Source of the DNA: an uncultured Acetatifactor sp.
GTDB lineage: Bacteria; Bacillota; Clostridia; Lachnospirales; Lachnospiraceae
Direction of reading: 5' to 3'
Assembly: GCA_910589035.1 (NCBI GenBank)
Contig: CAJUSI010000069.1
Location: 10,824-74,823, forward strand
Length of the DNA: 64,000 nucleotides
The position numbers and the translations under genes are program-made. Shown in pieces: positions 43,010 to 51,618 of this stretch. The first letter of the stretch is position 1. Every line of letters begins with the position of its first letter. A model generated the notes under the pieces. The model worked only from the letters and a program-made list of their open reading frames with translations, was not told the DNA's origin and did not search any database.

Positions 43010-44262
43010 TTGGCAAAGCGGATATTGCCGCCTTCCCTCTGACGCTCCAATGCAAGGAAGAGATGCTGGTCCTTCTTCCAATCCTTCAGGGGCAGTTCTG
43101 TCTCCAGAAGAACAATCTGACCGCTCTTCCACTGCCTGGGGTCTGTCTTCAGCTCCAGGCGGAAGGTTTCCTCCCCGTTCTCCATGGATATGAGAAAGCA
43201 GTCCGCGCCCTCACATAGATTTGCAAATCCGCAGTTCTCCACCGTAATGCGAAGCCGTCCTTTCTTCATTTCCGCATCCCGCACCACAAAGCGGTAACCG
43301 AGATGCCGTCCGATATACTCATACCCATTCAGCTTCCCCCAGCAGTCCTCCCCAGCAGCCTGTTCGTTCTTCCAGTATTCAAGCTGTTCCGGCTGATAAA
43401 CGGAATTCAGGTAACTCAGATGCATTTTCCGCATATCTGCAGCCGCAGCCAGATAGCCGGTCAAATCACTTCCGGCCAGGGCTTCGCCTCCGTTTGGCAC
43501 ATTCCCCATATACTGTTCCTGCCATTCCAGCTCCTGCCTGCGGCTCCGATTTCCATGGGAAGAATGCTCCGAATCGGACTCGGCATAGGTTCCCAGATCT
43601 GTGGGGGAGCCGAACAGACCGTCATTGAATAAAGCCAGCTTCGTCTTCAGCCCTTCCGGCAGCCTCGGATTATCCGCAGCCATCCGCCATTGTGCCGGGG
43701 TGCGCACCGCAAGAAAGCATTCTCCCCCGGTGGCGCGGTAAAGCGTGTGAAGCAGATCGCAGAGGGAATCGCTGTCCAGAAATTTGGAACCATGCATCTC
43801 TCCCCAGTTTCCCACAAAAATCCCCTGTATTACCAGGATATGGGCGGCGTATGGACGGATTACGGCGCCGATCTGCTCCATATGCTTCTTCACCAGCTGC
43901 CTGGCGGACGGCTCGTTGATCATGCCCTTCCCCACCCTGTCATAGACAAACCTGACGATCATCTGCTTATGATTCTTACGGAAGAAATCCATGATCCGTG
44001 AAATATGGTCCAGCGCCTCAGGGGAAAGCTCTCCGGTCCGAAAGGCACCGATATCCACCAGCACCAATGCCAGAACTTCTTCTCTGCACGCCTCGTCCAG
44101 CCAGACCTCTTCTTCCACCGGACGAGACCCGTCCTGAGGCTGCGCCTGAAAGGTATAGACATGATACCATCCGCAGCCCGGATTATACAGGGGATCTGCG
44201 CTTTCCGGAAGCTGCCCCCGCTGAAATACCGTATCGGGAGTCCTGTTAAATTTTATCCGCAC
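42946..44262 (-). CDS. DUF4832 protein, last gene of the pel-type operon
   Basis: 438 residues without a signal peptide or anchor. It shares the whole motif set of the facing gene: NPGCGWYHVYTF, ILVIQGIFVGNWGEMHGSK, FLAVRTPAQWR, ALFNDGLFGSPTDLGTYAE and VPNGGEALAGSD. The two proteins are clearly paralogous, and this one appears cytoplasmic. Its start overlaps the end of the GT2 gene upstream by 17 bp, linking it to the pel operon. A role in degrading or trimming the glycan is plausible but unproven. Confidence 0.82.
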   Translation of the reverse strand: MRIKFNRTPDTVFQRGQLPESADPLYNPGCGWYHVYTFQAQPQDGSRPVEEEVWLDEACREEVLALVLVDIGAFRTGELSPEALDHISRIMDFFRKNHKQMIVRFVYDRVGKGMINEPSARQLVKKHMEQIGAVIRPYAAHILVIQGIFVGNWGEMHGSKFLDSDSLCDLLHTLYRATGGECFLAVRTPAQWRMAADNPRLPEGLKTKLALFNDGLFGSPTDLGTYAESDSEHSSHGNRSRRQELEWQEQYMGNVPNGGEALAGSDLTGYLAAAADMRKMHLSYLNSVYQPEQLEYWKNEQAAGEDCWGKLNGYEYIGRHLGYRFVVRDAEMKKGRLRITVENCGFANLCEGADCFLISMENGEETFRLELKTDPRQWKSGQIVLLETELPLKDWKKDQHLFLALERQREGGNIRFANQGAGEMLKIGSILIASSPST

Positions 44263-45025
44263 TTTTCAGTCCCACCTCCGCATCCATTTTCAGCACTTTC
44301 ACCTGGAAAAATATGATCATCATACTGTAAGTAACCCGGAGCATATACCAGATGGGCTTCAAGCCGGAATGCATACTTTTCCCCTCCGTCCTGGCATGCA
44401 TGACGGCAGGCACCTCCACCACCCGGAATTTGATCAGGATCATCAGGGCGATAATATTTGCATCCGGGTATTTATCGTCAAAATGATTATATTTGGAATA
44501 ATACAAAAAAGCCTTCCGACTCAATCCCTGGAGTCCGGTGGTAGGGTCCGAGATTTGGTTTCCCGTCATAATTCGTATGAAAAAGCGAAACATGGCGTAG
44601 ACCATTTTCTTCAGACGGGAGACCGGAAAGGGGGAGCTGTCTTTCCGAAATCTTGCTCCCAGGACAATATCGGGTTTGTTTCCCGCCTCGTCCGTCTCCT
44701 TCAGCTTCCGGTAGATAACGGGAACATTGCATACATCGTGCTGTCCGTCCCCGTCCATCTGAATCACATATCTGTAGTTGCGGCGCACGGCATATTTATA
44801 CCCCATCTGCAGGGCACATCCATACCCCATGTTAAACAGCTGAGATATCATGGGATATTGCATTTCCTTTACAATCCAGTTAGTGGAATCCGTGGATGCG
44901 TCGTTGATGACAAGGATATCCGGCTGCAGCCCGAAATCCAGGCCGCTGATCTGCTCCAGTACCCGCCTGATATTGTTTCCCTCATTATAAGCCGGTATGA
45001 TAATCAATAATTCCTTCTGTTCCAT
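44246..45025 (-). CDS. Family 2 glycosyltransferase, dolichol-phosphate-mannose-synthase type
   Basis: 259 residues from the ATG at 45025, which has a perfect AGGAGG site. Motifs: LLIIIPAYNEGNNIRRVLEQI, ILVINDASTDST, VIQMDGDGQHD (metal site) and SDPTTGLQGLSRKAF. This subgroup makes polyprenyl-phosphate sugars from nucleotide sugars. No C-terminal membrane domain is fused, though a hydrophobic segment (YMLRVTYSMMIIFF) is present. A DUF2304 gene two positions upstream is a frequent partner of this subgroup. The function fits supplying a lipid-linked sugar. Confidence 0.9.
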   Translation of the reverse strand: MEQKELLIIIPAYNEGNNIRRVLEQISGLDFGLQPDILVINDASTDSTNWIVKEMQYPMISQLFNMGYGCALQMGYKYAVRRNYRYVIQMDGDGQHDVCNVPVIYRKLKETDEAGNKPDIVLGARFRKDSSPFPVSRLKKMVYAMFRFFIRIMTGNQISDPTTGLQGLSRKAFLYYSKYNHFDDKYPDANIIALMILIKFRVVEVPAVMHARTEGKSMHSGLKPIWYMLRVTYSMMIIFFQVKVLKMDAEVGLKSADKI

Positions 45026-45036
45026 ACTCGCCTCCT

Positions 45037-46251
45037 CTATTCCAATAATTCCAGCAAAAGGCCCGGATCCTGCTCCTGTTCCTGCGTCAGCGTTTTCTGC
45101 CTGGCCGCCTGTCCCAGCCTTCTCCTTTCCGATTCGTCCCCAAGCAATGAGATAACTTCTCCGGCGATTGCCTCCGGTGTCAGGGGACATAAACGTCCGT
45201 CCTGTCCGTTCCGGATCTGTTCCCGGTTGCCGTTGCAGTCGGATGCCAGAATCGCACATCCCAGGGCCTGTGCCTCCTGTATGGCGATGCTCTTCCCTTC
45301 AAATCTGGTGGCATGGATATACAGATCCGCCTGCGCATAGTAGGGAAAAGGATTTGCATCCGCACCCAGGAGAATAAAATCTTCCTGCAGGCCCAGCGCG
45401 GCGATCTTTTTCTCCAGAGCCTTGCGCTGATCGCCCTCCCCCAGCACATACCATCTGGCGCGGACGCCGGAATCCTTTATCCGCTTCATGGCGTCTATTG
45501 CAATGTCATAAGCCTTCTGCCGGGTCAGGCGTCCAACGGTCAGCAGGCGCAAGCCGTCATATTTATCCCGGAAGCCGCCCGGTTCCCGCGCCCTGCTCCG
45601 GATGGCTTCATAATCCACGATATTGTGAAATACGCCCAGCCGGGATGCATATTCCGGATAATACGCCGCAAAATGCTCCTTCACCTCATCGGACACCGCA
45701 AAAATCCGGTCAAAATGATTCCAGCAGTCCCGGTCCATTTTCCTTGTATATCCTGCGCTCTCATAATCAATATGGACAAAGGCACATTTCCTGGCTGCTC
45801 TTACATGATCCGCCACATAATAGGCGGAGGCTCCCTCCAGCCAGGCCACAGCCAGGTCAAAGGTTTCGGGAAAACGGTGCGCCCCGTCCGAAAGCGCCCG
45901 CCACAATATCTTATCCACCTGGATGGTTCCTCTCTTTACGCCGTCCCACAGCAGGCCAAGGGTATGGCAGATCTTACGACAGAACCCTCCGTTTCGGAGA
46001 AAGGCTGTCAGAACGGTCCGTATCATGGGGGCCGTTCCCCTTCGGCTCAAAACGGACCGGTTGTCGAATCCGGGATTCCGCAGTCTGACATGGGGGGGCA
46101 GTTTATCAATCATCTCTCCCTGCCCCATGATGACATAGAGGGAAATCTCATATTCGGCCGGATTGCCGTCCAGCCTTTTCAGTAATTCCAGAAGTGCGGT
46201 TTCCGCACCGGCACGCCCCATGGTATTAATGACGAAGAGAATCTTTTTCAT
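45037..46251 (-). CDS. Family 4 glycosyltransferase
   Basis: 404 residues with GT-B fold features: N-terminal FVINTMGRAGAETALLELLKRL, linker region RLLTVGRLTRQKAYDIAIDAM, and C-terminal nucleotide-sugar site FEGKSIAIQEAQALGCAILASDCNGNREQI. A retaining enzyme of the cytoplasmic side, donor unknown. It overlaps the DUF2304 gene by 26 bp and is 11 bp before the GT2 gene, so the three are translated as one unit. It is distinct from PelF, which is encoded further upstream. Confidence 0.9.
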   Translation of the reverse strand: MKKILFVINTMGRAGAETALLELLKRLDGNPAEYEISLYVIMGQGEMIDKLPPHVRLRNPGFDNRSVLSRRGTAPMIRTVLTAFLRNGGFCRKICHTLGLLWDGVKRGTIQVDKILWRALSDGAHRFPETFDLAVAWLEGASAYYVADHVRAARKCAFVHIDYESAGYTRKMDRDCWNHFDRIFAVSDEVKEHFAAYYPEYASRLGVFHNIVDYEAIRSRAREPGGFRDKYDGLRLLTVGRLTRQKAYDIAIDAMKRIKDSGVRARWYVLGEGDQRKALEKKIAALGLQEDFILLGADANPFPYYAQADLYIHATRFEGKSIAIQEAQALGCAILASDCNGNREQIRNGQDGRLCPLTPEAIAGEVISLLGDESERRRLGQAARQKTLTQEQEQDPGLLLELLE

Positions 46252-46627
46252 CAGCGTCCTCCAGCGCTTTTGTAATATATTCCAGCTTGTTCATTATCTG
46301 TTCGTTTTCCTGATTCAGCAGGGCCACCTGCATGGCAAGCTCCCTGTTTTTCAGGGTAAGCTGCGAGATGGTCTGGCTCAGCTGCACCGCCTCAAACAAT
46401 ACAACCGAGCCCACACAGAAAAAGGCGATTCCTGTCCCCGGTGCCATATACCGGGTCCAGCTTGAAAATACGGGAATCGCTCCGATCAGCACCAGACACA
46501 CTCCAAAAAGCTCCCATATCACAGCAAAGTTAATGGTAATTCTTTTGATGGAATGCATCCAGAAGCTGTATACGATTAATATGGCGCCCACCAGGACAAG
46601 TCCGATTCTGATAATCACTCCGTCCAT
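46226..46627 (-). CDS. DUF2304 membrane protein
   Basis: 133 residues. Three membrane helices (about residues 5-23, 33-53 and 66-86) are followed by a coiled coil (SQLTLKNRELAMQVALLNQENEQIMNKLEYI). This is the DUF2304 pattern. Members accompany polyprenyl-phosphate sugar synthases and probably anchor or assist them at the membrane; the activity is not known. It lies 14 bp after pelG. Confidence 0.82.
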   Translation of the reverse strand: MDGVIIRIGLVLVGAILIVYSFWMHSIKRITINFAVIWELFGVCLVLIGAIPVFSSWTRYMAPGTGIAFFCVGSVVLFEAVQLSQTISQLTLKNRELAMQVALLNQENEQIMNKLEYITKALEDADEKDSLRH

Positions 46628-46641
46628 GCGATATTCCTCCT

Positions 46642-48096
46642 TTATGCTTCTTTTTTCTCCGCTTTTTCATATACCTTGCCGGGGGGCTGCGTGCCCATTC
46701 CGGGCTTTAGCAGGGAGCCCTGGCAGAAGATATGCACGTCCAGACGTTTCTCCATACGCCGCAGACGGGCATAAGCCACCGTCCATCCCGCGAAAGCCCC
46801 CATCACCAGTCCTATGCCGAACCACAGCTCCGGCAGATGGGTGGCAAAGATGCTGCCCAGGAAGGTGACGAGACAGAAAGTAAGCGAAGTCAGTGCCGCC
46901 CCCGTCAAATCATCATAATAATACAGAAAAATGATTTCCGAATACATCAGAAAGACGATAAAATATCCTGCCGCCAGACAGGGGTAGATCCGGAGCGTCA
47001 GATTGGAAAATCCCAAAAGCGGGAGCGTCACCACAGCAATCAGATAAATCACGGATGTAATGATAAACTGGATGCGCACCAGATTCATCAGCTCCGCGGA
47101 GAGCTGGCGGAACATTTCCTTTTTGGCACTGTCGATATCGGAACCCTTTCCTCCGATTACCGCTTCGGAATAACGTTTGTATTTACCGTGGAAATGCATC
47201 TCCACCCTGGCGATAAAGATGATGGTGGCGGAAATATTGGTGAACATGGCAAGGCAGGTGGCCATGTCATAGGGCTGGTTGCAGACAAAGGTTCTCACCA
47301 CGACCAGCTTCATATCCGTATTCCAGAATACGAAGTTATGGATATACAGGCCCAGGATGTAGAAGAAATTCGCCACCACAAGCTTCCAGTATTTCTTAAA
47401 ATACCGGAGCACCGATTTATAACGGTTGCTGTTCTTGACGAAATAACGTTTTATTATGGCCAGCTCCAGAAAGGCCGTGAGAAGGAACCCCGTCATCAGG
47501 GCGAAAAGCATGCTCTCCCGGATGCCCCAGCCCATGATAAACCTCAGGAACAGGGAAAACAAAAAGGCCCAGAGCATTCCGATTACAAAGAAAAGCGATG
47601 TCTTCTGATAATCCTTTGAAATGGACAGATACAGCATGGAGTAAAACACAAGCACAAGGGCAATATAGCCGCAGTATCCGGTAAAGACATAAAACACATC
47701 CACCTTTCCCACAAAATGTTCCCAAAGGCAGAAAGGGATTCCCAGCAGACTGCTCAGGGAAATATTCAGAAATAATCCCAAGAAAAAACAGGGACGGATA
47801 TCCTCATAGCGTTCCTCGTAAATCACATCGGACATGTATTTGGACAGCACGGAATTAAAAGGGGCCGCCGTCAGCAGGGCAAAGATAAAGATATACAATA
47901 CCGTGCAGGAAAACAGTTCTCTTTCCACAAAACCAAGCTGATCGAAGCCAAGAAAATGTCCCATCAGCAGAATGTTCAGAATCACCGCCAGCATGGGCGT
48001 CACAGTGGACATGGAGCTGTAGGCAAATCCTGCCAGATGTGTGGATATGGTATTTTTCTCAAAAATATTGTTTAATTTTACTCCGATACCGGCCAT
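46642..48096 (-). CDS. pelG: PelG-like polysaccharide transport protein
   Basis: 484 residues from the ATG at 48096. It begins GIGVKLNNIFEKNTISTHLAGFAYSSMSTVTPMLA, typical of PelG. About twelve membrane helices follow, as in MATE/MOP-like transporters. The central part contains YFKKYWKLVVANFFYILGLYIHNFVFW and the conserved YDMATCLAMFTNISATIIFIARVE segment. PelG partners PelD and PelE in the membrane complex that moves Pel polysaccharide outward. It follows pelF by 42 bp. The identity is well supported. Confidence 0.92.
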   Translation of the reverse strand: MAGIGVKLNNIFEKNTISTHLAGFAYSSMSTVTPMLAVILNILLMGHFLGFDQLGFVERELFSCTVLYIFIFALLTAAPFNSVLSKYMSDVIYEERYEDIRPCFFLGLFLNISLSSLLGIPFCLWEHFVGKVDVFYVFTGYCGYIALVLVFYSMLYLSISKDYQKTSLFFVIGMLWAFLFSLFLRFIMGWGIRESMLFALMTGFLLTAFLELAIIKRYFVKNSNRYKSVLRYFKKYWKLVVANFFYILGLYIHNFVFWNTDMKLVVVRTFVCNQPYDMATCLAMFTNISATIIFIARVEMHFHGKYKRYSEAVIGGKGSDIDSAKKEMFRQLSAELMNLVRIQFIITSVIYLIAVVTLPLLGFSNLTLRIYPCLAAGYFIVFLMYSEIIFLYYYDDLTGAALTSLTFCLVTFLGSIFATHLPELWFGIGLVMGAFAGWTVAYARLRRMEKRLDVHIFCQGSLLKPGMGTQPPGKVYEKAEKKEA

Positions 48097-48138
48097 ATGT
48101 ATCATCCCTTTCTATGAACAGATAAATCCGCACGGAAG

Positions 48139-49569
48139 CTATTCTTCCCAGGCAAGCCCCATGCTTTCCGCAAAGTCCTTATAGATATCCCTGTATGTCT
48201 TCCGCATGTGCTCAATCCGGTATCCGGCCGTCACCCTTTTATAACCGCACTCTCCCATATTGAGCCGCATGTGCTCGTTTCGCGCCATATCCACCATAGC
48301 CTGGGCGATCTCGTCCACATTCATGATATGGGTGAGAATTCCCGCCTGGCCGAACTCATCGTTTTCTCCGTAGATCAGGCCGGCGCAGTTTCCCACATCC
48401 GTGGCGATCACCGGCTTGTGCGCCGCGAAGCTCTCCAGAATGGTCAGAGGCTGCCCTTCGCTGATGCTGGTTAAAATCGTTGCGTCCATTCTGCCCAGAT
48501 AATCTCTGATATTGATCCTGCCGGTGAACACCACATCGGCAAGCTCCAGGGCTTCCACCTGTTCAAAGCATTCTTTTGCATATTCTTCGTCCTCGTCACA
48601 GGGTCCCATGATCCAGAGCTTCAGACGGGGTTCCCTTTCCTTTGCAAAGCTGAATGCCTGAATCATGGTCTTTACATCCTTGATGGGCGTCACTCTGAGG
48701 ACGGCGCCGATATGGACCATGCCTTCGTCCTCCGCCTCTTTGCCGGGAAGATCCTGCAGCTTCTCCACGGACACCCCATTGGGCGTAACCATGGTCTTCT
48801 CCCCCGGGCATCCAAGGTCGATCTGAAGCTCTCTGGCATGCCGGTACAGACTTGTGACCAGATCGCTTCTCTCATAGGCAAGCCCCGACATCTTATGGAA
48901 CTGTTCAATCCATATGTTCTTGTAAATTCCTTTCACCCATTCCGCCCGGAGAAGCTCCTCCTCCCGCTCCCTGGTATAGATGCCGTGCTCTGAAATCAGC
49001 AGCCTGCTGCCATACAGGCTTTTCGCCATGCTGCCCAGCACTCCCGCATAGCCCGTTGCCACACAGTGGTATAAATCCGCCTTCGGCAGCTTCATCTTCA
49101 GGGTGAACAGCAGAGGCAGATATACAGAGCGCATTGTCCACAGAAAATCCGAGAACACCAGCTGGCTGAAATTCAAATCGTAGTATTCTCTCACAATATG
49201 TAAGAAATCTTCCCCCATCAAAAGCTTATCCAGGGAAACGGGGGTGTCCTGAAACAGATGGAAAAGCACATCCCAATCCACCTGCTGATTCAGTACCAGG
49301 CTGCGAAGCTCATGGTATTCCTTCCGGTCCAGCCGCTTCCTGCGCCGGCCCTTCCGGTTCCAGTCCACATCCTGCAGATATAATTCATGGACTTCGCTGA
49401 CATTTTCGGGCAGCTGGTACAGAAATTTCCCGCTCTGCTCCCTGCTGCTGATGATACTTAAAATAACGAATTCCACCTTCGGAAAAGACTGTATCATGCC
49501 GTGCACCCAGCTGGATACACCGCCGGCAATATATGGATAGCATCCCTCCACTACCATGCAGACCTTCAC
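48139..49569 (-). CDS. pelF: PelF-like glycosyltransferase
   Basis: 476 residues from a GTG at 49569, which sits behind an AAAGGGGA site and gives the usual PelF start MKVCMVVEGCYPYIAGGVSSW; an open frame extends upstream without such a site. The N-terminal DUF3492 domain is followed by a GT4 domain with VTPNGVSVEKL, RVTPIKDVKTMIQAF, SEGQPLTILESFAAHKPVIATDVGNC. PelF polymerises UDP-activated N-acetylgalactosamine or -glucosamine in the cytosol for Pel synthesis. Adjacent pelG confirms the identity. Confidence 0.93.
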   Translation of the reverse strand: MKVCMVVEGCYPYIAGGVSSWVHGMIQSFPKVEFVILSIISSREQSGKFLYQLPENVSEVHELYLQDVDWNRKGRRRKRLDRKEYHELRSLVLNQQVDWDVLFHLFQDTPVSLDKLLMGEDFLHIVREYYDLNFSQLVFSDFLWTMRSVYLPLLFTLKMKLPKADLYHCVATGYAGVLGSMAKSLYGSRLLISEHGIYTREREEELLRAEWVKGIYKNIWIEQFHKMSGLAYERSDLVTSLYRHARELQIDLGCPGEKTMVTPNGVSVEKLQDLPGKEAEDEGMVHIGAVLRVTPIKDVKTMIQAFSFAKEREPRLKLWIMGPCDEDEEYAKECFEQVEALELADVVFTGRINIRDYLGRMDATILTSISEGQPLTILESFAAHKPVIATDVGNCAGLIYGENDEFGQAGILTHIMNVDEIAQAMVDMARNEHMRLNMGECGYKRVTAGYRIEHMRKTYRDIYKDFAESMGLAWEE

Positions 49570-49692
49570 TTTGCATCCCCTTTCCGTACGCCCTGCCGCG
49601 TCCCCATACATATCCTGCAGCATCCTGTTCTCAGAGCATCCGTATAGCATTATTCACACTATCCATGCTCCTCCTGTGCGCAGACATGTTTT

Positions 49693-51588
49693 TTATTGAT
49701 ATACTCTTTCATCAGCCGGCTCAAGCGTTATAATGACTTCGCCTTCCCGGACTGCAAGCAAATACGCGTCCTTTTCCAGCCGCTTCCAGCTGCCGCCCTC
49801 CATATCCTTTATGGATTCATTATGCGTCCTTAAAACAAACCATGCTTCCTCCGATATCCCGCTGACCTCCAGCACAATTTTATCACCCGTCCGGCTGTCC
49901 GCATAGTCAAGAGCCAGAAGGTTTCGAATACGCGCATCGCATTCTGCCGAAGTGGTTCTGTCAAATTTCCGGAAGGGCTTTCCGTAGGCCTCCACATTGG
50001 AAGCTATAGTATTGGCCAGTTTATCCCAGACGGAAGAACTGTCCTCCGGGAAAGCCACATTCCGCATATCGAAAGACATGCTGGAATATCCAAGCGCTGT
50101 CTCCAGGCTTCTCACCAGAAAGTCATTCCGGTAGGTATACTGGAACCCGTTGACCAGGACACTCTGAGCAGTTACATCCTCCGACAGGAAACCGATGATA
50201 TCCTCCCCTGCATTATTCCCATACTCCTTCACCACGGTTCTGGCATCGGCCAGAATATCCTCATCCAGCGCGTCTGAAATGGCCTCATCCTCCATGCTGC
50301 CCGCATAGAAGGAGACGATATCGTAGCTGCCGAGAACATCCTCTATGAAAGCATTGTCTTCCGCCAGCTTCCGGTCCACGGGGGTCTGCGAGACGCATAA
50401 ACCGGACAGGCCCACTTCCGCCGCTTCCTCGTGCAATATTTTCAGAAAATATTCAAACTGTTCGCCCACCGGCAGCTCATCGTCAGTATAATCAAACTGA
50501 GGCGTCATCATGCAGGTGGCTTTATAATGATACTCCCGCAGGATGCTTGTAACGGCGGGCCATATGATCTCCTGAAATACCTGTCTCATGGAACGGCTGT
50601 AGATCTCCTCCATCCTGTCTGCATTTTCATCGGCAAACGCCGGGTATCCTGCCAGGATAATATTCTGTGCATTCACCGCAGGATAAATTTCATAAGGATA
50701 AATCTCTGCGGATACCGCGGACAGTATTCCAAGCCCTTCGGCCCCCTCCATGTAACCTTCGCTGATAACGAACACATACGCCGTCTCAAAGCTTTTTCTC
50801 CATATCAGCATGGGATAGTTCTCCGCCTTCACGGATGAATCTGCCGGAATCCCGTTCATATAGACCTTTGTGCCGCTTCCTGCAAGAAGCCAGGGGAAAT
50901 CAGGTCCTCCCGGGAAGACTGTCTCCGCAGCGGATTCTTTCTCCCTGTCCGTCTCCTCCGGCAGGTAGAAGACCTCTCCTCCCAGGAGAAAACCGTCCCT
51001 CAGGTGCAGCCCTTTTACTTCGGCTTTGTTCTCCGCCACCTTCCGGATTCCCAGAAGCTTCCTCACCCGCTCCTGGTTCCTGAGAACGGACGGATCCGGC
51101 AAGCCGCAGAAAACCAGATGAATTCCCTGCTCCACAGTCTCCTCAAGGAATCCGATCTCATTCCCGGATTCCCAATTCACACAGGAGGAATCGATGACCA
51201 GCATTTCGGGAAGCTCCTCTCCCTTCTCTGAAGCCTGATACCGGGAAAGGGAGAGATACCGCTCATAGCTTCGCTTTGTATAGGCAATCCACTCCTCTGT
51301 CCTTAACATGGATGCGCTGTCTTCCCCGCCGATGCAGACGACTCTGCTGCGGGCGGCATAAGCCGTCCCCATGCTCCCTTCCTGCTCTGTCTGCCCAGCC
51401 GTTTCAGTTTCCCGGGAAGCATTCGGAATATAGATATTTACTTTTGACGGATAATTCTCCGCCGTCTCCGTATACATATTTACCGTGTAATCATTCCAGT
51501 AATCCTTCAGGCTGTTGAGGGACATACACAGAAAGAGCACCACGGCCATCAATATGGTAATCGAGAAAAAATTCCGGCGTGATATCAT
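49693..51588 (-). CDS. DUF2194 protein, Pel-operon extracellular modifier candidate
   Basis: 631 residues. One N-terminal membrane helix (FFSITILMAVVLFLCMSL) precedes a long extracellular part. The middle includes LVFCGLPDP and FVISEGYMEGAEGLGILS; the second half has MMTPQFDYTDDELPVGEQFEYFL, where the clustered Asp residues could form a metal site as in polysaccharide deacetylases. DUF2194 genes recur next to pelF and pelG in Firmicutes. It takes the operon position where the deacetylase PelA(DA) is found in Bacillus. Deacetylase activity is inferred from context and this one motif, not shown. Confidence 0.7.
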   Translation of the reverse strand: MISRRNFFSITILMAVVLFLCMSLNSLKDYWNDYTVNMYTETAENYPSKVNIYIPNASRETETAGQTEQEGSMGTAYAARSRVVCIGGEDSASMLRTEEWIAYTKRSYERYLSLSRYQASEKGEELPEMLVIDSSCVNWESGNEIGFLEETVEQGIHLVFCGLPDPSVLRNQERVRKLLGIRKVAENKAEVKGLHLRDGFLLGGEVFYLPEETDREKESAAETVFPGGPDFPWLLAGSGTKVYMNGIPADSSVKAENYPMLIWRKSFETAYVFVISEGYMEGAEGLGILSAVSAEIYPYEIYPAVNAQNIILAGYPAFADENADRMEEIYSRSMRQVFQEIIWPAVTSILREYHYKATCMMTPQFDYTDDELPVGEQFEYFLKILHEEAAEVGLSGLCVSQTPVDRKLAEDNAFIEDVLGSYDIVSFYAGSMEDEAISDALDEDILADARTVVKEYGNNAGEDIIGFLSEDVTAQSVLVNGFQYTYRNDFLVRSLETALGYSSMSFDMRNVAFPEDSSSVWDKLANTIASNVEAYGKPFRKFDRTTSAECDARIRNLLALDYADSRTGDKIVLEVSGISEEAWFVLRTHNESIKDMEGGSWKRLEKDAYLLAVREGEVIITLEPADERVYQ

Positions 51589-51618
51589 TTCTCCTTTTCC
51601 TCCTAACCCTAAGAAAAC

